Of a stretch of DNA of 13,176 bases, positions 6,906 through 13,176 are shown piece by piece (within the stretch, counting starts at the first letter, position 1; each line of letters opens with the position of its first letter). Under the pieces are notes generated by a model. It worked only from the letters and a program-made list of their open reading frames with translations, ran no database searches and was not told the origin of the DNA. Both the position numbers and the translations under genes were made by a program. The stretch comes from DAINRZ01 sp964634885 (GTDB lineage: Bacteria > Bacteroidota > Ignavibacteria > Kapaibacteriales > UBA2268): contig CAZWLN010000088.1 of assembly GCA_964634885.1 (NCBI GenBank), forward strand, positions 1-13,176, read 5' to 3'.

Positions 6906-7604
6906 ATGCGTAAATTGTTAGTTCAACTTTTTATTTTAATGGCAGCCGTTACTGCCTGCTTTTCACAGCCGGCCCTGGAGATTGTCGGCGGCGACACATA
7001 CGAATGGCCCTTCAGCTATCCTCCCGACAGCCCCCTGCTGGCAAAGATCGTACTGAAGAACAGCGGCAACCAGTCGCTCCATTTCGAGTATATCAAACCG
7101 TCATGCAGTTGCACATCGGCTCCACTGGAGAAAAGCAGCCTCGAACCCGGCGAGACAATGGTCATGAATGTCAAAGTCGAGACGAAAGGCTTTAACGGAA
7201 AAGTGACCAAAACGATGGACATCAGGACTAACGATCCTGTCCAGCCCGTCCGCACACTGACATTACTGTTCGAAGTACGCTATCCCATCGAACTGCTTCC
7301 CAAAGGATTCTTCGCCTTCAGGAAACTGACAGTTGACTCCCTCTCCCGCTCTGAATTGAAATTGAAAAATTCTTCCGAGCAGACAATTACTTTTACTGAT
7401 TTTACGACTGAACCTGCCGACGTAAAATTTAACCTGCAAGGTAAAAAAGTATTGAAACCCGGTCAGGAGATCGACATCTGGTTGGACGCAAAACCAACGA
7501 AAGAAGGCCCCTACAGTTGCTCCGTGAAAATGAAAACAGATTTCCCCGACATCAAAGAAGTTGTGATTTACGGAAGCGGGAAAGCTAACCCACCGGGTAA
7601 ATAG
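6906..7604 (+). CDS. DUF1573 domain protein, exported or lipoprotein
   Basis: The 232-residue product begins with a hydrophobic export signal (MRKLLVQLFILMAAVTACFS). VTAC at 15-18 fits a lipobox, so it may be a lipoprotein; cleavage after FS by signal peptidase I is the alternative. Residues about 45-110 carry the DUF1573 pattern: KIVLKNSGNQSL, then IKPSCSCTSAP (Cys67, Cys69), then LEPGE and a domain end with IRTNDP. The second half (125-228) repeats an Ig-like arrangement with LKNSS, LKPGQEIDIWLDA and VVIYGSG, so two beta-sandwich domains are likely. It follows hydG by 18 bases with no terminator between and shares the downstream terminator. The family is widespread in Bacteroidota and its function is unknown. 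A role in hydrogenase assembly is not implied by more than position. Confidence 0.88.
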   Translation: MRKLLVQLFILMAAVTACFSQPALEIVGGDTYEWPFSYPPDSPLLAKIVLKNSGNQSLHFEYIKPSCSCTSAPLEKSSLEPGETMVMNVKVETKGFNGKVTKTMDIRTNDPVQPVRTLTLLFEVRYPIELLPKGFFAFRKLTVDSLSRSELKLKNSSEQTITFTDFTTEPADVKFNLQGKKVLKPGQEIDIWLDAKPTKEGPYSCSVKMKTDFPDIKEVVIYGSGKANPPGK

Positions 7605-7639
7605 CAGATCTATAAGTAAAATCTACATGATAATAATCT

Positions 7640-7668
7640 AAAGGCGGCCAATCAAACCGCCTTTTTTT
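7640..7668 (+). terminator. Intrinsic terminator of the hydG-DUF1573 operon
   Basis: AAGGCGG (7641-7647) pairs with CCGCCTT (7657-7663) around a 9-base loop, followed by seven T residues (7662-7668). It lies 36 bases after the DUF1573 stop codon. Confidence 0.9.
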
Positions 7669-7812
7669 GTGTTTGACACCTTGTTGTTTTCGTATTTGTT
7701 ATGACATTCTTAATATATTTTCATCACAGGCCTGAGAATTTAGCCTTCATAAATCGCCGCTGAGAGCTTTTCATCCGTGTATTTGATGGTAAAGCCGGCT
7801 GAAGAAATTTAT

Positions 7813-7903
7813 AAGATGGACTCCACCTAAGGAGTCTGGGCAGCGGGAAAGATTGACTTCACCTTAAGATTACAAGCCAAGGTGGAGTCCATCTTGACTC
7901 CAC
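7813..7903. repeat. Inverted repeat with two mutually exclusive pairings
   Basis: AAGATGGACTCCACCT (7813-7828) and AGGTGGAGTCCATCTT (7880-7895) are perfect 16-base complements across a 51-base spacer. Alternatively, GACTCC (7819-7824) can pair with GGAGTC (7831-7836), and GTGGAGTC (7882-7889) with GACTCCAC (7896-7903). These two local hairpins exclude the long stem. No T tract follows on either strand. It may be a small mobile or repeat element, or an RNA switch-like structure; the sequence does not decide. Confidence 0.75.
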
Positions 7904-7937
7904 TATTTTCCTTTGTTACCCGCCCAAGCCAGAAATG
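7880..7937. repeat. Composite dispersed repeat, copy 1 (AGGTGGA-TCC ... TTACCCG-CCCAAGC)
   Basis: AGGTGGAGTCC at 7880 is followed by TTTGTTACCCGCCCAAGC (7912-7929) and GAAATGGC. The same order recurs at 9114-9190 with different sequence between the matching parts. It overlaps the right arm of the inverted repeat. Confidence 0.5.
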
Positions 7938-8024
7938 GCGGAACAATTGGAGGAATGTTATGCTATAGTGTGAGAAATGACTTCAGCAACACTAATAAAT
8001 ACGGGTTGTTAATGAATAATGATT

Positions 8025-8966
8025 TTACTCCATCTCGTGTTTTTCAACTTTATACTTTCCATCGGAACTTGGAATGAAATCAAACAACCTGTAAGAACAT
8101 CCTAATTGAATATTTAAACTGTGATAGTTCTTTAAGTTAATGAAGCAATCTAAGTATGAAATTTTAAGGAATATTTTTGCTTCGGGCCCAAAACCAATAT
8201 AATCCACAATACTTAATGGACTATGTTGTTTGGTATAATATGCCTTCTTTTTATCAAATATAAAGCATACTTCTCCTGAGTACTCAATCTCATGGAAATC
8301 AGGAGACGGGAGAATGGTACTGTATGTTGATTGCAATTGCAACAAAAAACAATTATCAATTGCGGCTACAACTAAGAGTCTTCCACCCAAATCACAACCG
8401 TATATTTTCGTAGAATAGCGGTTGAGAGTATCATCCTTGGTCAGCCGTGAAGAATTGAGTGAGGTCCATCCCAATATTGGTTGTAGTAATACCCTTATTT
8501 TACTATTATTTAAAGATTCATAATTTTTGCCATAGGCGTATCCATAACCAAATTTTATCCATTCCATTTTATAGTTATAGTATCCTGTCTGATCATAGTT
8601 TAAATTGCAAATTTTAATGTTACGGTAAAAAGGCAAATCATATGAACACGCTTTGCTAAAGAAGTCACATTCACCCAGACTCCACTTGAATTGGATAGAA
8701 GGCTCTGAAAAATTTCGAATCTTAGCTCCGAATATAAAACCTTTACTGTTTAACATTATTTCAGATTTTAATAAGTCGTCAAATTGATTATATTTAGTAT
8801 AATTAATACATCCAAAATTGGATTCAATGTACAGGGCACTCTCTTTCTGCTCAGGAAAATACTGGAAATATGATTCTGTTACAATTGATGGGTTTAAAGC
8901 TCCGGAAGCATTTATAGTTAAAGATAGTAAAAAAGCAAATATTAATAGAAAAATTTGATTTTTCAT
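8025..8966 (-). CDS. Exported protein of unknown function
   Basis: The chosen ATG at 8966 begins a clear signal peptide (MKNQIFLLIFAFLLSLTINA). The frame continues eight codons upstream to a TTG at 8990, which would place a hydrophobic prefix before the signal, so it is less likely. No ribosome site is visible for either start. The mature part, about 290 residues, is rich in Tyr, Phe, Ser and Asn, with alternating beta-like segments (KFGYGYAYGKNY, LQLQSTYSTIL, NIQLGCSYRLFDF), compatible with an outer-membrane beta barrel. It has seven or more cysteines, unusual for such proteins. I recognise no family. The gene is visibly more AT-rich than hydG and lies alone between two repeat-filled gaps. 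Confidence 0.7.
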   Translation of the reverse strand: MKNQIFLLIFAFLLSLTINASGALNPSIVTESYFQYFPEQKESALYIESNFGCINYTKYNQFDDLLKSEIMLNSKGFIFGAKIRNFSEPSIQFKWSLGECDFFSKACSYDLPFYRNIKICNLNYDQTGYYNYKMEWIKFGYGYAYGKNYESLNNSKIRVLLQPILGWTSLNSSRLTKDDTLNRYSTKIYGCDLGGRLLVVAAIDNCFLLQLQSTYSTILPSPDFHEIEYSGEVCFIFDKKKAYYTKQHSPLSIVDYIGFGPEAKIFLKISYLDCFINLKNYHSLNIQLGCSYRLFDFIPSSDGKYKVEKHEME

Positions 8967-9113
8967 AGAAATAACCAATTTTATAAACAATTCATTTTAA
9001 AATATGAAAAAAACTTGATTGTAAGAAATGTTTTATTGTTTTAAAAACAGGAGAAATAGTATCCGGAGGAAAGTGCACCTGACAGCTTTTACAAGACGTT
9101 GGCGCCATCTCGC

Positions 9114-9190
9114 AGGTGGATTCCTTCTCGGGGGCCATCGTGAAATGGATTTGTTACCCGGCCCAAGCTGTAATTGAAATGGCTGTCGGA
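9114..9190. repeat. Composite dispersed repeat, copy 2
   Basis: AGGTGGATTCC (9114-9124) is followed by TTTGTTACCCGGCCCAAGC (9150-9168) and then GAAATGGCTG. This is the same order and orientation as at 7880-7937, with a spacer about four bases longer. Confidence 0.5.
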
Positions 9191-9233
9191 GTAGGGGAAC
9201 ACTCGTGACGGGATTTCTTCTTCTGGCTTAATT

Positions 9234-9290
9234 AACTTGATAAACTTGAAGAACTTGACAACCCCATCCCAGCCTTCCCCAGGGGGAAGG
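9234..9290. repeat. AACTTGAT / CCCCATCCCAGCC dispersed repeat
   Basis: Three AACTTGA-type units (AACTTGATAAACTTGAAG, then AACTTGACA) run into CCCCATCCCAGCC and the near-palindrome CCTTCCCCAGGGGGAAGG. It matches the blocks at 3871-3937 and 3971-4055. Confidence 0.75.
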
Positions 9291-9358
9291 AGAAAGAAAC
9301 AACGGGGTTCTTCAAGTCCTCCCCAATGGGCAGGATTTAGGTGGGGTTGTCTCTTCTG

Positions 9359-9391
9359 AACTTTCCGAAGTTTGGGAGTCTTCGGAAGGTT
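9359..9391. repeat. 12-bp palindromic element
   Basis: AACTTTCCGAAG (9359-9370) and CTTCGGAAGGTT (9380-9391) pair over 12 positions with one G-T wobble, around the loop TTTGGGAGT. There is no T tract after it. It resembles the AACTTCCGAAG-type palindromes scattered between genes in many Bacteroidota. Confidence 0.6.
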
Positions 9392-9492
9392 ACAATCGAC
9401 AAATAATTCTCAAGAAAATTTTAAATAATAAAAAACCTGTGCAACTTTTATCGGGAATAGTCTTCTAATAGATATATTATGTTGTTAATTTC

Positions 9493-9497
9493 AGGAG
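9493..9497 (+). promoter_or_regulatory. Ribosome binding site deciding the 9507 start
   Basis: AGGAG lies nine bases before the ATG at 9507. An out-of-frame ATG at 9500 is only two bases away from it and would give a tiny frame, so 9507 is preferred. Confidence 0.6.
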
Positions 9498-9506
9498 CTA
9501 TGCACT

Positions 9507-10325
9507 ATGAAAAACACTCTAATACTCTTTTTGTTATTGTCAATGTCTGCCTGCATTCCCCATATCGGGAGATATTACCAGATCTATACCACCGTGTCTG
9601 ACGATGTGCCTTTCGAAAACGAACAATTTGTCTATCAAAACGATGACATTGCCGTATATTATTATTTTTGGGAAGACTACGGCAACTCCGGTTTCACGAT
9701 ATTGAATAAAACTCAAAAAAGTCTTTATCTGAACGTCGAAGAGTGCCAGTTCATCATCAACGGTTTCGCTTTTGACTATTACCAGAAACGCACTTACGGT
9801 GAATCTTCTTCCTCATCCATCAGCCGCGGAAACGTTACGACATCATTAAATACTTTTACTCAAAGAGAGCATGACAGGGAAAAATCGACGAAGAATGAAA
9901 AACAGTATATTACAACAACATCCAATAATCAGATCGATTACACACAAAATTCTGTAAATTTCCGCGAGAAAAAAGTAGTTGTAATACCCCCGGGAGCAAA
10001 GAAATCTTTTTTTGAATACAAAATTGCTCCTTCGCTCTATACCGACTTCGGGTTGGTCAACCATCCCTATCCCGACGAGATCGACACCCTGAAATTCAGC
10101 CACAGGGATTCCCCGATAATTTTTTCAAATTTTATTACCTATTCATTAGAAAGGGAGTTTAAAGAAAAGAAATGCCTTCGGCACGAATTCTGGGTATCCG
10201 AGATTTTCAACCTGCCCTGGGGACTGGCGGTAGAAGAGGTAGTACTAAAGAATCCGGGAACAAAATCTTTTATTCAGTATGTTCCCAGGTACCAGTCGGG
10301 GAACAGATTCTACATAGAATACTAA
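9507..10325 (+). CDS. Uncharacterised Bacteroidota lipoprotein
   Basis: The 272-residue product starts with a lipoprotein signal (MKNTLILFLLLSMSAC), with MSAC as lipobox and Cys16 as the lipid-bearing residue. It is therefore probably anchored in a membrane, facing the periplasm or the cell surface. Residues about 25-95 (YYQIYTTVSDD, FVYQNDDIAVYYYFWEDYGNSG, FTILNKTQKSLYLNVEE, FIINGFAFDYY) have the pattern of a recurring uncharacterised Bacteroidota lipoprotein family whose members share the phrase order 'yEN-d ... YyFW ... G-f-i-NkT ... NG-a-DYy'. A Ser/Thr-rich linker (about 96-150, SSSSSISRGN and on) joins a second beta-rich part with PPGAKK and NFITYSLE. It is monocistronic, with its own terminator just downstream. 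No molecular function is known to me. Confidence 0.78.
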   Translation: MKNTLILFLLLSMSACIPHIGRYYQIYTTVSDDVPFENEQFVYQNDDIAVYYYFWEDYGNSGFTILNKTQKSLYLNVEECQFIINGFAFDYYQKRTYGESSSSSISRGNVTTSLNTFTQREHDREKSTKNEKQYITTTSNNQIDYTQNSVNFREKKVVVIPPGAKKSFFEYKIAPSLYTDFGLVNHPYPDEIDTLKFSHRDSPIIFSNFITYSLEREFKEKKCLRHEFWVSEIFNLPWGLAVEEVVLKNPGTKSFIQYVPRYQSGNRFYIEY

Positions 10326-10352
10326 CAGACATACCTGATAATTGTGAATTGT

Positions 10353-10376
10353 CCCCGACACGGGGCCTTTTTTTTT
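10353..10376 (+). terminator. Intrinsic terminator of the lipoprotein gene
   Basis: CCCCG (10353-10357) pairs with CGGGG (10361-10365) around a 3-base loop, followed by CC and nine T residues (10368-10376). The stem is short but GC-only, and it lies 27 bases after the stop codon. Confidence 0.7.
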
Positions 10377-10391
10377 ATTAAGCACCTACCG

Positions 10392-10490
10392 TCAGTCGGA
10401 TTTTTTCACAATTTCGAGCAGCTTCTCAAGTTTTTTCTGAAGCTCGTCAAGCTTCTGCAACTCTTCCAACAATTTCTTTAACGATTCCAT
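10392..10490 (-). CDS. Candidate 32-residue leucine-zipper microprotein
   Basis: A minus-strand ATG at 10490 opens a 32-codon frame ending in TGA at 10392. The product is almost entirely Leu, Lys, Glu and Gln. Leucines or valine at 7, 14, 21 and 28, plus Leu at 4, 11 and 25, give a clean a/d heptad pattern, so a short amphipathic coiled coil is predicted. It has no Cys, Gly or Pro and no signal peptide. AAGGGG lies just upstream, two bases from the ATG, or four if GAAGG is used. The frame is too short for standard gene finding. It sits between the terminator of the lipoprotein gene and the AT-rich TPR segment, facing left. It could be a chance frame, but such a regular amphipathic pattern is uncommon by chance. 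Confidence 0.5.
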   Translation of the reverse strand: MESLKKLLEELQKLDELQKKLEKLLEIVKKSD

Positions 10491-10796
10491 AGCCCCTTCA
10501 TTCCATGTTTTTTAGACTTTTTATAATTATTACGAATCGAAAGACTTCTTTTTTCTGAATTGTTTTTTTAAATAATTTGAAAAATTTCTTAAATTGGATG
10601 TATTATTGAATCTCATATTACTAATATTATTATATGTATTTGAAAAAAATAATATTTGATATAAATCGGGCTAAATATATTTTGATATTTTTTCAATGAT
10701 GATGAATTACATAGAAATATTTGTATTTTCAGTATGAATAATATATTTCAAAATAGTAATAATAAATATTGTATCATTCGATGAGGTTCAATAGTT
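10491..10796. other. AT-rich intergenic region, promoter of the TPR gene
   Basis: Composition falls sharply here, to long A/T runs. Apart from the candidate promoter at 10720-10749 nothing is recognised: no repeat family seen elsewhere in the window occurs here, and no frame of note. Confidence 0.5.
10720..10749 (+). promoter_or_regulatory. Candidate promoter of the TPR gene
   Basis: TTTG (10720-10723), 18 bases, then TATATTTC (10742-10749) fit TTTG-N19-TAnnTTTG with one mismatch in the -7 box. The predicted RNA start is near 10756, giving a leader of about 40 bases. GAGG at 10783-10786 is a plausible ribosome site 10 bases before the ATG. In such AT-rich DNA a chance match is possible. Confidence 0.4.
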
Positions 10797-12182
10797 ATGA
10801 AGAAAGATACTCATTTTTTAGCAAATAAAGCTTATAAAAATTGTGAATTCGAAAAAGCTATAGAGTATTATAGTATATTGTTGAATAAAGAAATTCAATT
10901 CGAATATTACAAAAAAAGAGGATTATCTTATTTTCGTATAAATGACTATGAAGAAGCAATAAAAGATTTTACTAAATATTTAATGAACTCCCCAGATGAT
11001 TATGATATACATTATTTCAGAAGTGTAGCCTTTTATCGTATCCAAAAATATGATCAATGTATTAAGGATTTAGATAAATCTATAAAATATAAATCTAATC
11101 GTTCAAATTTTTATTATCTGAGATTTCTTTCAAAGTTTCGATTGAATAACATTAATGGTATTAATGATCCAAATGACAATTCATATCAAGACTATCAAAA
11201 GGCAGTAAAAATTTATCCAAACATTGTTAATATATTCGAGGACTGGGGGTTTAAAATAGAAAAAGCATATAATCTAAATTCTATAGATGGAATAAATATA
11301 GCAATACATGATCATCCCAAAGAATTGTTTTTATATACTCAAAGAGCAAAGTTATTTAAGCAATGCAATAATTACAAAGGTGCTATCAGGGATTTTAAAA
11401 AAGCTCTACGTATTTCTCCTGATATGCAAAATGTTTATAAAGAGTTAGGTGAGCTTTATTTGAATTTAGATGATTATACTAATTCTAAAAAATATTATAA
11501 TAAATCATTATCATATGATAATTCAGATTATGAAATTTACTATAAACTAGGTACTATATGTTCAAAATTGGGAGAATATGAAAACGCAATATTTTATTAT
11601 GAAGAATCAAGTGGTTGGAATCCACACTATTATCAACCAATATTAGAAGAAGGGAAAATAAAACAGCTATTAGGTAAATTTAAAGAATCAATTGAAGACT
11701 TTAATATATGTATTGTTATCGATTACAGTTTAGCAATATTTTATATTGCACGAGCTAAATCCTTTTTATTCATAAATAATTTTAAAGGTGCCATAGATGA
11801 TATTAAAACATATAATGAATTGATTGGTGATGATAGAAAGATTACCTACCTTTTAAAATCGAGTAATTTTGAAGGTATATCACTTAACACAAATTTTGAT
11901 TTCCAAGTCCAAATATATCCTGATACTCCAATTGAATACGAAAAAAGAGGTAAAATTCGATATCATTTTAATGATTTACTCGGAGCTTTTGAAGATTTTA
12001 ACTATGCACTCAATAAAGATAAAAATAAAAAGTTTAAATACTATAATAATATTATCAAATTATATATAGAACTTAATGATTTAAATACAGCTTTAGCTTA
12101 TTTAGAATCTGCATTAGAAAGAAATGTCATAGATAAGGTAAAGTATGAAAAAATAGGTAATGAAATAATGAAATCATTGTAA
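10797..12182 (+). CDS. Tetratricopeptide (TPR) repeat protein, cytoplasmic
   Basis: The 461-residue product has no signal peptide and no membrane segment. It consists of about ten to eleven TPR-like helical pairs. Good units lie near residues 4-33 (ANKAYKNCEFEKAIEYYSILL), 36-69 (YYKKRGLSYFRINDYEEAIKDF), 70-103, 176-210 (YTQRAKLFKQCNNYKGAIRDFKKAL), 211-244, 245-278, 313-345, 375-410 and 414-447. Degenerate units fill 104-175 and 346-374. TPR arrays bind other proteins; no catalytic domain is fused, so the partner is unknown. The gene is very AT-rich: one 60-base row counted by hand (10801-10860) has 14 G+C, against 35 in a row of hydG (6421-6480). With the Lys-, Asn- and Ile-rich product this suggests foreign origin or a different mutational history. 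It is monocistronic and no terminator follows closely. Confidence 0.88.
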   Translation: MKKDTHFLANKAYKNCEFEKAIEYYSILLNKEIQFEYYKKRGLSYFRINDYEEAIKDFTKYLMNSPDDYDIHYFRSVAFYRIQKYDQCIKDLDKSIKYKSNRSNFYYLRFLSKFRLNNINGINDPNDNSYQDYQKAVKIYPNIVNIFEDWGFKIEKAYNLNSIDGINIAIHDHPKELFLYTQRAKLFKQCNNYKGAIRDFKKALRISPDMQNVYKELGELYLNLDDYTNSKKYYNKSLSYDNSDYEIYYKLGTICSKLGEYENAIFYYEESSGWNPHYYQPILEEGKIKQLLGKFKESIEDFNICIVIDYSLAIFYIARAKSFLFINNFKGAIDDIKTYNELIGDDRKITYLLKSSNFEGISLNTNFDFQVQIYPDTPIEYEKRGKIRYHFNDLLGAFEDFNYALNKDKNKKFKYYNNIIKLYIELNDLNTALAYLESALERNVIDKVKYEKIGNEIMKSL

Positions 12183-12402
12183 TTGTAACGAGAAATACCT
12201 TATCAATTTAATTTCTTGCTGAAATATTTTTTCAATAATTCCAAAGAGCTTTCCTTTTCAGTAGTTATACAAATAGATATAATCATCGAAATTTTCGTTT
12301 CTTAGTGAAATTTATCTTAATACTCACTTTGTCAATTTCTAGAATTAGCATTATTCTGTACTTTAAACTCATCCATAACTATAAATTCCCGGCAAATGGA
12401 CT
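12183..12402. other. AT-rich intergenic sequence, nothing recognised
   Basis: No open frame, repeat or terminator hairpin is evident directly after the TPR gene. The composition stays as AT-rich as the gene itself. Confidence 0.4.
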
Positions 12403-12406
12403 ATGA

Positions 12407-12589
12407 ATTTACTTTTACCAGGTGATATTATATATAATATCAAATTTCGATATAATTTGGAAACCAATAGATGTACAGGAGGTCGAAGAGTGTGTGAAGT
12501 TGATAATAGAAAAAATAGAGGAAAAGGACCCTGATCAATTCAATGCTTTACTTGAATCTATAAAGAAAAAGCAAACCATTACTAAATAA
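12407..12589 (+). pseudogene. Possible coding remnant or very small gene
   Basis: A frame open from 12407 to a TAA at 12589 has no ATG. Its last 31 codons could start at GTG 12494, 11 bases after a perfect AGGAGG (12477-12482). The encoded end (VKLIIEKIEEKDPDQFNALL and on) is a protein-like, charged helical stretch. A second frame opens with ATG 12403 and runs 43 codons to a TGA at 12532, overlapping in another register with less protein-like content. This may be a small AT-rich gene or the tail of a frameshifted one. No family is recognised. Confidence 0.3.
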
Positions 12590-12591
12590 AC

Positions 12592-12627
12592 AAAAAACCC
12601 TGACAACATCCGCCGTCAGGGTTTTTT
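12592..12627. terminator. Bidirectional terminator closing the rRNA operon
   Basis: AAAAAACCCTGAC (12592-12604) and GTCAGGGTTTTTT (12615-12627) are perfect complements around a 10-base loop. On the minus strand it ends the rRNA transcript eight bases after the 5S gene. On the plus strand it ends transcripts from the TPR side. Confidence 0.92.
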
Positions 12628-12634
12628 AAATTTA

Positions 12635-12752
<118 letters not shown>

Positions 12753-12856
12753 AATATTTTTAAAGAACGTTTTGAGGTTTGGAAAAGAGTCCAATAAATC
12801 CTCCCGATTCATGAGGAAGGGTAGAAGCACACTTAGTGCCAATCCAGGAAAATTTT
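12753..12856 (-). other. 23S-5S spacer
   Basis: This is a transcribed spacer of about 104 bases without a tRNA. It holds a small GCAC/GTGC hairpin (near 12826-12840) and is AT-rich next to the 5S gene, as expected for processing sites. Confidence 0.7.

Positions 12857-13176
<320 letters not shown>

Larger units (their letters stand above)
7669..8024. other. Convergent intergenic region with an inverted-repeat element
   Basis: This gap separates the hydG operon from the minus-strand gene at 8025. No protein frame is supported. Its notable content is the inverted-repeat structure at 7813-7903 and the TTTGTTACCCGCCCAAGC string at 7912-7929, both listed separately. No clear terminator for the minus-strand gene was found before the inverted repeat. 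Confidence 0.5.
8967..9506. other. Repeat-rich intergenic region
   Basis: This region contains the upstream region of the minus-strand gene at 8966, where no consensus promoter could be assigned. It also holds the second composite repeat (9114-9190), an AACTTGAT/CCCCATCCC block (9234-9290), a G-rich inverted segment around 9303-9350 and the palindromic element at 9359-9391. It ends with the AT-rich leader of the lipoprotein gene. No protein or RNA gene is supported. Confidence 0.5.

Overview
The window reads as a chromosomal segment of a member of the Bacteroidota or a close relative. The reasons are the DUF3078 and DUF1573 proteins, a DUF6794-type domain, TAnnTTTG promoter boxes, many small secreted proteins or lipoproteins of unknown function, and intergenic DNA full of short repeat families often seen in that group. 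HydG points to an anaerobic, [FeFe]-hydrogenase-bearing lifestyle. This is inferred from protein families and motifs; no 16S sequence is present.

Layout, left to right. Bases 1-1004 hold no convincing gene. They contain one copy of an 80-bp promoter-like repeat, a tandem array built on a CGCAAAGGCGC core, and unexplained sequence. A secreted DUF6794-type protein (+, 1005-2408) converges on a secreted protein of unknown function (-, 2576-3421) across a strong bidirectional terminator. The latter gene has a Bacteroidota-type promoter inside the second copy of the 80-bp repeat. Bases 3675-4492 are repeats, including a 145-bp tandem duplication. A DUF3078 outer-membrane-type protein (-, 4493-5341) is divergent from hydG (+), which is followed 18 bases later by a DUF1573 protein and a terminator.

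Bases 7669-8024 carry an inverted-repeat element with alternative pairings. Then come an exported protein of unknown function (-, 8025-8966), another repeat-rich gap, a lipoprotein (+, 9507-10325) and, on the minus strand, a candidate 32-residue leucine-zipper microprotein (10392-10490). From about 10500 the DNA becomes strikingly AT-rich. It holds a 461-residue TPR protein and a short, frame-ambiguous coding remnant. The composition changes abruptly at a bidirectional terminator, beyond which lie the 5S rRNA and the 3' end of the 23S rRNA, both on the minus strand. They form the tail of an rRNA operon that enters from the right edge.

The genes do not form one pathway. The only clear operon is hydG-DUF1573. 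The partners HydE, HydF and the hydrogenase itself are not in the window. No CRISPR array, phage gene, transposase, tRNA or recognisable defence system was seen. The best leads are the duplicated promoter-plus-upstream element, the alternative-pairing inverted repeat, the microprotein, and the AT-rich TPR segment beside the rRNA operon.
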